From Strigamia acuminata (lineage: Eukaryota > Arthropoda > Chilopoda > Geophilomorpha > Linotaeniidae): 64,000 bases of DNA. Below are positions 60,162-64,000 of this stretch, one piece after another. A model generated the notes under the pieces. The model worked only from the letters and a program-made list of their open reading frames with translations. It had not been told where the DNA came from and did no database searches. Where the stretch lies: NCBI GenBank assembly GCA_949358305.1, contig OX442317.1, positions 6,638,186 through 6,702,185 on the forward strand, written 5' to 3'. Position numbers and translations under genes: made by a program. Positions within the stretch are counted from its first letter, which is position 1, and each line of letters begins with the position of its first letter.

Positions 60162-62464
60162 GTTAGAACGAGAAAAACACTTTAAATACATTGTTTAAAA
60201 TGCTGTTTAGTTTAAATCAGTTTATGAAAGCGCTTAGTTCGTTTTGTCAATTTGCGTTTACAATGATACAAATTAATTGTACAATTGAACAATATAAAGC
60301 GACGCAGTTATCTGCGTGTGCGCGTGTGTGTGCAAATGGCAGCTTTGTAAGTGGGCCAATAGAAATCCATAGAGGACAGCGTACAACCTTTTGACTTTTC
60401 CACCAAGGAGTCGTAATTAGTTCGCCAAGTGTGAAGGCAGCTCCACCAATTAATGCAGCAACTTTTAGGTTAATAAGCAAGTTACCACAAGCCGATAAGG
60501 TGTTGAGAATTTGCTGCAATGGTGCTTGATTTTTAAGTGTGAAAGTGAAACTGAAAACAGTGGTAACAGTGGTGGCTTAAAATCGAGTCCAGATTTTCAG
60601 ATTTTTTTCTACGGCTACGGAATGTTGGGATTTTTTGTGGGGGACGCTGATAAAGGGGTTGTAAAAATAGCAATGGGTTGAAGATAAAAGTGCTTGATAG
60701 ATACAAAGGAAGTTGACTCAGCAGTGACCACTCACTTATTGCCTTGTATCGACTGTTCGCTTCGGTTGTTGCTTCTTGAGCCGTTGAAAATGTTGGCAGC
60801 GTGTAATACAAGCGAGTTGCATTGATATCTCAATTCTTCATCACAATTTAAAAATTCTTTTAATTTCGGTCATTCCAGTAAATCGGCCGCTGTCTGGAGA
60901 TTTATTTTATGAGATTTATATATTTGTGGGAAAATTTTTATTTTTTTTTTATTTTGGATCGAAATTAATTAAAAATAAGATATTTTAGTTAATTAGTTGT
61001 TTTCATCCGACGGTTTGGAATTTATTTTTGAAACTGTCAAAAACAATAGGTGTGTTTATAACTCTGGGCTTATCTCTCCCGAGAGACTTTTCGAAGGTGC
61101 TATGACTTCATTTTCACATAATTTGTGACGAAAATTACGACATATCCGCTGTCGAGAAGTCGCTTCAGGGAGATGAGTGATGTTTCCTCCCAGTTGTAAA
61201 CGCTCCTCCTGCAGTCTGCGACTGAATCGTGATGCCAAATTCAAACTGCGCGTATGTAAACACAAGGAGCCAAAATAGTGGTAATTAATGGTATTTTTAC
61301 GTGCGACAAACAACTAAAAACAAACTAAAAATAAAATTGCCCTAAATACAATAAACTGGGCAAAAAGAAAACTCAATTTAAGAGTTATTGTTTTGAACTT
61401 AGCAATTTTGCATGTTTATTTTGGTTATTCAAAGCTACTTGATGCTTTGAGATCTCCAGTGCAAATGCAAAACGTTCCAAAAAGTATTTATTGAAGGCAA
61501 AAAAAAAATATATTCAAAGGCAAATTTGATGTTTTGCTGCTCAAAGGGAAATTCGGATGTGTTGGTAGGCAAATTATGCCGTGTTTAGGTGATGAAATTT
61601 TGCCGTTTTCGGTCCAGAAGCGCGACTCTATGTTTTTGGCGCAAATTATGGGAAAATAGAGTTGGAATATGTTAGGATTAAGTGAGTATTCAGTTGGGAG
61701 CCGATATAAATTTTAACGATGGCAACAATTCTTTTCGTACAAGAGCAAATTGTTAAAGAACCGCAAATCTCTCTCTCGACTTGTTTCGACTGAGTTTCCT
61801 TCTCCCCTACAGAAGAAACGATACATTCTTTCTTTCATAACACAGTAGTGAAATTTTCCACACTCTTAAATTTTGTCGTTATCGTAGCCATTAGAAGCGG
61901 GCACAATTGGGGCACTAATCTCCGACTGCTCGTTGCTGCGGCGGCAAAATGGTCTGAAATGATGCAACTTGGAACCATTCGCACGATTTCTAATACTGCT
62001 GGGATCGCTAAGGCAGGCAGCGACTGCTTGGTAAAAAATACATGTCTTGAGTCTTTCTATGTACTAGGGTTCCCTCTTTTCTCTCTTGGATTGTAGTGTC
62101 TGCGCAGTGTAAAATTTTGATGGTGTTAGCAGGGATCTCTAGCCTCTAGTGTCAATAGTATGTGGGCTTAAGGACGACCCAAGAATAATCTAATAGTGTA
62201 AGGTTCAACGGTTGGAACATGTTATGGGTATTCAAATGTGGTGCAATACTCTAAAGAATTGAGTTTTCACAATTGAAGCGAGGGATGTGATTGAAAAAGA
62301 AGAGGATATGTTGGCAGCCAAAGGCTAAATTGCAAATGCAATGTTTTGATTGTTGCCTTCCAAATGAGATTGCACAATTCTGCATACGTTGCATTTGCTC
62401 TGCTTTTTTCCAATGTTTTGTATTTTATTTTTTTAAATAATGAAGTTTAAATTGCAATAGTTGG
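60162..62464 (+). other. AT-rich non-coding DNA
   Basis: No gene is supported. The + strand frame at 61848-62096 starts with a hydrophobic stretch resembling a signal peptide, but its start codon is GTG and it has no further features. Confidence 0.5.
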
Positions 62465-62595
62465 GCATGGTTCAAAAACACATTGAAATTATATTGCAAT
62501 GTATTTTGAAATGCATTGGGTGTTGCGAGAATGCATTTTGTAGTATATTTTTGCGTGCTGTGGTTGGCAAATGATAATATATTTATGAACTGTAT
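62465..62595 (+). repeat. Dispersed repeat, best-preserved copy
   Basis: It begins GGTTCAAAAACACATTGAAA, continues ATTGCAATGTATTTTGAAAT and GCATTGGGTG, then a TTTTTGCGTGCTG block. The same blocks in the same order occur on the minus strand at 14890-15012 and in part at 11695-11756. No ORF, no clear terminal repeat; the class is unknown. Confidence 0.55.
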
Positions 62596-64000
62596 GGATG
62601 GAATGTTGAAATAACTACTGTAAGTTTTTTTTTTTTTTTTTAAATAGTTTATTCGGTGTTGTTAATCTTTTGCCCGTAGAGCTTTGCTGCATTTCACTAG
62701 CATATGTAATTTAGTGGACAAGCGGCATTTGTAGCGCAGTGCTAGAATTGAATGTCTTGGATCATTGCAAGACGAACTACTACAAAAGCGTTTGCCAAGA
62801 ATGTTTTCATTAATCAAGAATGGAAGTTACAGGTTCAAAGGCGGATATTGCCTTAGTTGTGTCCTGCCAAATTGGTTTTAACACTTACAGTATCGTCTGA
62901 AAAGGCTTTACAAAACAGCTCAAATTCCGCAAGTTTTTAACAATATTTATTGGGAGTTGTTAGGTTGAATTTGCTGGCTCTAAAGCTGAGAAGTCAATAT
63001 TTGTTTATCACAAACAATTGAAAAACAAAAAAGGATATAAAAAAGAAGCTTTTTTTTATATTTCAAATTTATTAATGTAAATTTTAAGAGGAGATTTAAA
63101 AGTATTTTCTATTTTATTTAAGTAAAACCACTTGAGCAAAGTCATTTCTGTTTTTGAGTGATTTGTTTTTGAACAAGTGAATGCTTTTTATAGGGCTTGA
63201 AAAAAAAAACAATAAAATTTTTTTTTACTGCCCAAGAAAAAAAAATTGAGAGACATAAAACAAAAACTGGATTCATATTGTTTGTGGCTTCTCCTATGTG
63301 CCTTGAACAAACTTTCAAGTTTCAATCCTGTTTTTGCACTGCAGAAAAAACAACCCAAAGGGGCAAGAAATGAAAATGTATACAGTGAAGATTGACAAAT
63401 TACCTCTTATAAAATTATAGATGCACAATTTAAGTGGTGCAAAAGAGACATTAATCTTGATGCTTAAAATAATTGGGTCATGGCCCGAGCGCTTTACGTT
63501 GCAGTCTGGTGAAAATTGTAAAGCGATGATAAATTCCGTTTACATTACTGCATTTATATCCATGATTTGAATTGAACATGACACGAGGGTCTCGTGCAGA
63601 TCAATGGTAATTGTGTATTAGGAATTTAAGCTGTCAGGTATAGAATATCGTGAATTTTAATAAATCAACCCAGTTTGTAGAGGAAGATCGAGCACTAGTC
63701 GTTCTAAAAGGCAGGTTTAATTATCTTTCTCAAACAATTTTTCTCTGCTTTTCTTTAATTAAAAACCACTTGCACATTTTCCACACTGAACATTAAAACG
63801 AATTAGTGCACTTGGCTATGTTTAAGTTTTGTTTTTATTTATTTATTTGTTTATTTTTAATTTTTTTTTTTAAATTGTTTTCTTGGGTAATATGTAATTT
63901 TTTTTATTTTTATTTGAAATAATTAGATTTCTATTTTCTTAGGTTAATGAAAGCTAGGAATTGGGGTTGATTTATTTTTTGGTAATTATTTGCGTGATGT
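62596..64000 (+). other. AT-rich non-coding DNA to the window end
   Basis: Long T and A tracts, no gene or repeat recognised. Confidence 0.5.

Noticed and set aside
61848-62096. Signal-peptide-like frame on +
   Set aside because: It begins with GTG, has no in-frame ATG at the start of the hydrophobic stretch, and no domain or splice donor follows.

Overview
This is an AT-rich stretch of animal nuclear DNA. It is almost entirely non-coding, with long A/T tracts, small inverted-repeat elements and very few open frames. One short exon on the + strand (about 27315-27427) encodes the start of an immunoglobulin domain that looks like the Dpr family of neuronal cell-surface proteins. Dpr proteins are typical of arthropods, and their genes often have very long introns. 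I read the window as part of an arthropod Dpr-like gene (insect, springtail or crustacean; I cannot resolve which), with the exon set in large introns.

The dominant feature is a complete Ty3/gypsy-type LTR retrotransposon at 39733-53717 (13,985 bp) on the minus strand. It lies downstream of the Dpr-like exon and antisense to it. It has two 1,590-bp LTRs with TGTGACG...CGTCACA ends, a 4-bp ATTG target duplication, an 18-nt primer-binding site matching the 3' end of tRNA-Gln, a polypurine tract, gag, pol (protease, reverse transcriptase, RNase H, integrase) and a third large ORF where envelope would normally sit. I saw no difference between the LTRs in the stretches I compared, and all three ORFs are open, so the insertion looks recent. 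Gag and Pol are in different frames. The last sense codons of gag contain the canonical -1 slippery heptamer A AAA AAC, directly before the stop and a perfect 8-bp stem-loop, so Pol is very probably made by -1 frameshifting. The third ORF (547 codons) has no visible membrane segment. It carries three CxxC pairs, the first matching a DnaJ-type CxxCxGxG motif, and its base composition is clearly more GC-rich than gag or pol.

The rest is intronic or intergenic DNA. It holds several probable non-autonomous DNA transposons: a TA-flanked double-hairpin element at 14539-14834, a TA-flanked mariner-like MITE at 35809-36078, a long hairpin with 10-bp tandem repeats in its loop at 8064-8244, and terminal-inverted-repeat candidates at 1404-1608, 19163-19562 and 59865-60161. 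Two fragments carry mariner/pogo-type ends (5990-6118 and 31128-31185). There is also a 5S-rRNA-like fragment on the minus strand (24273-24353) and a small dispersed repeat present at least three times. I found no tRNA genes, CRISPR arrays or bacterial-type features.
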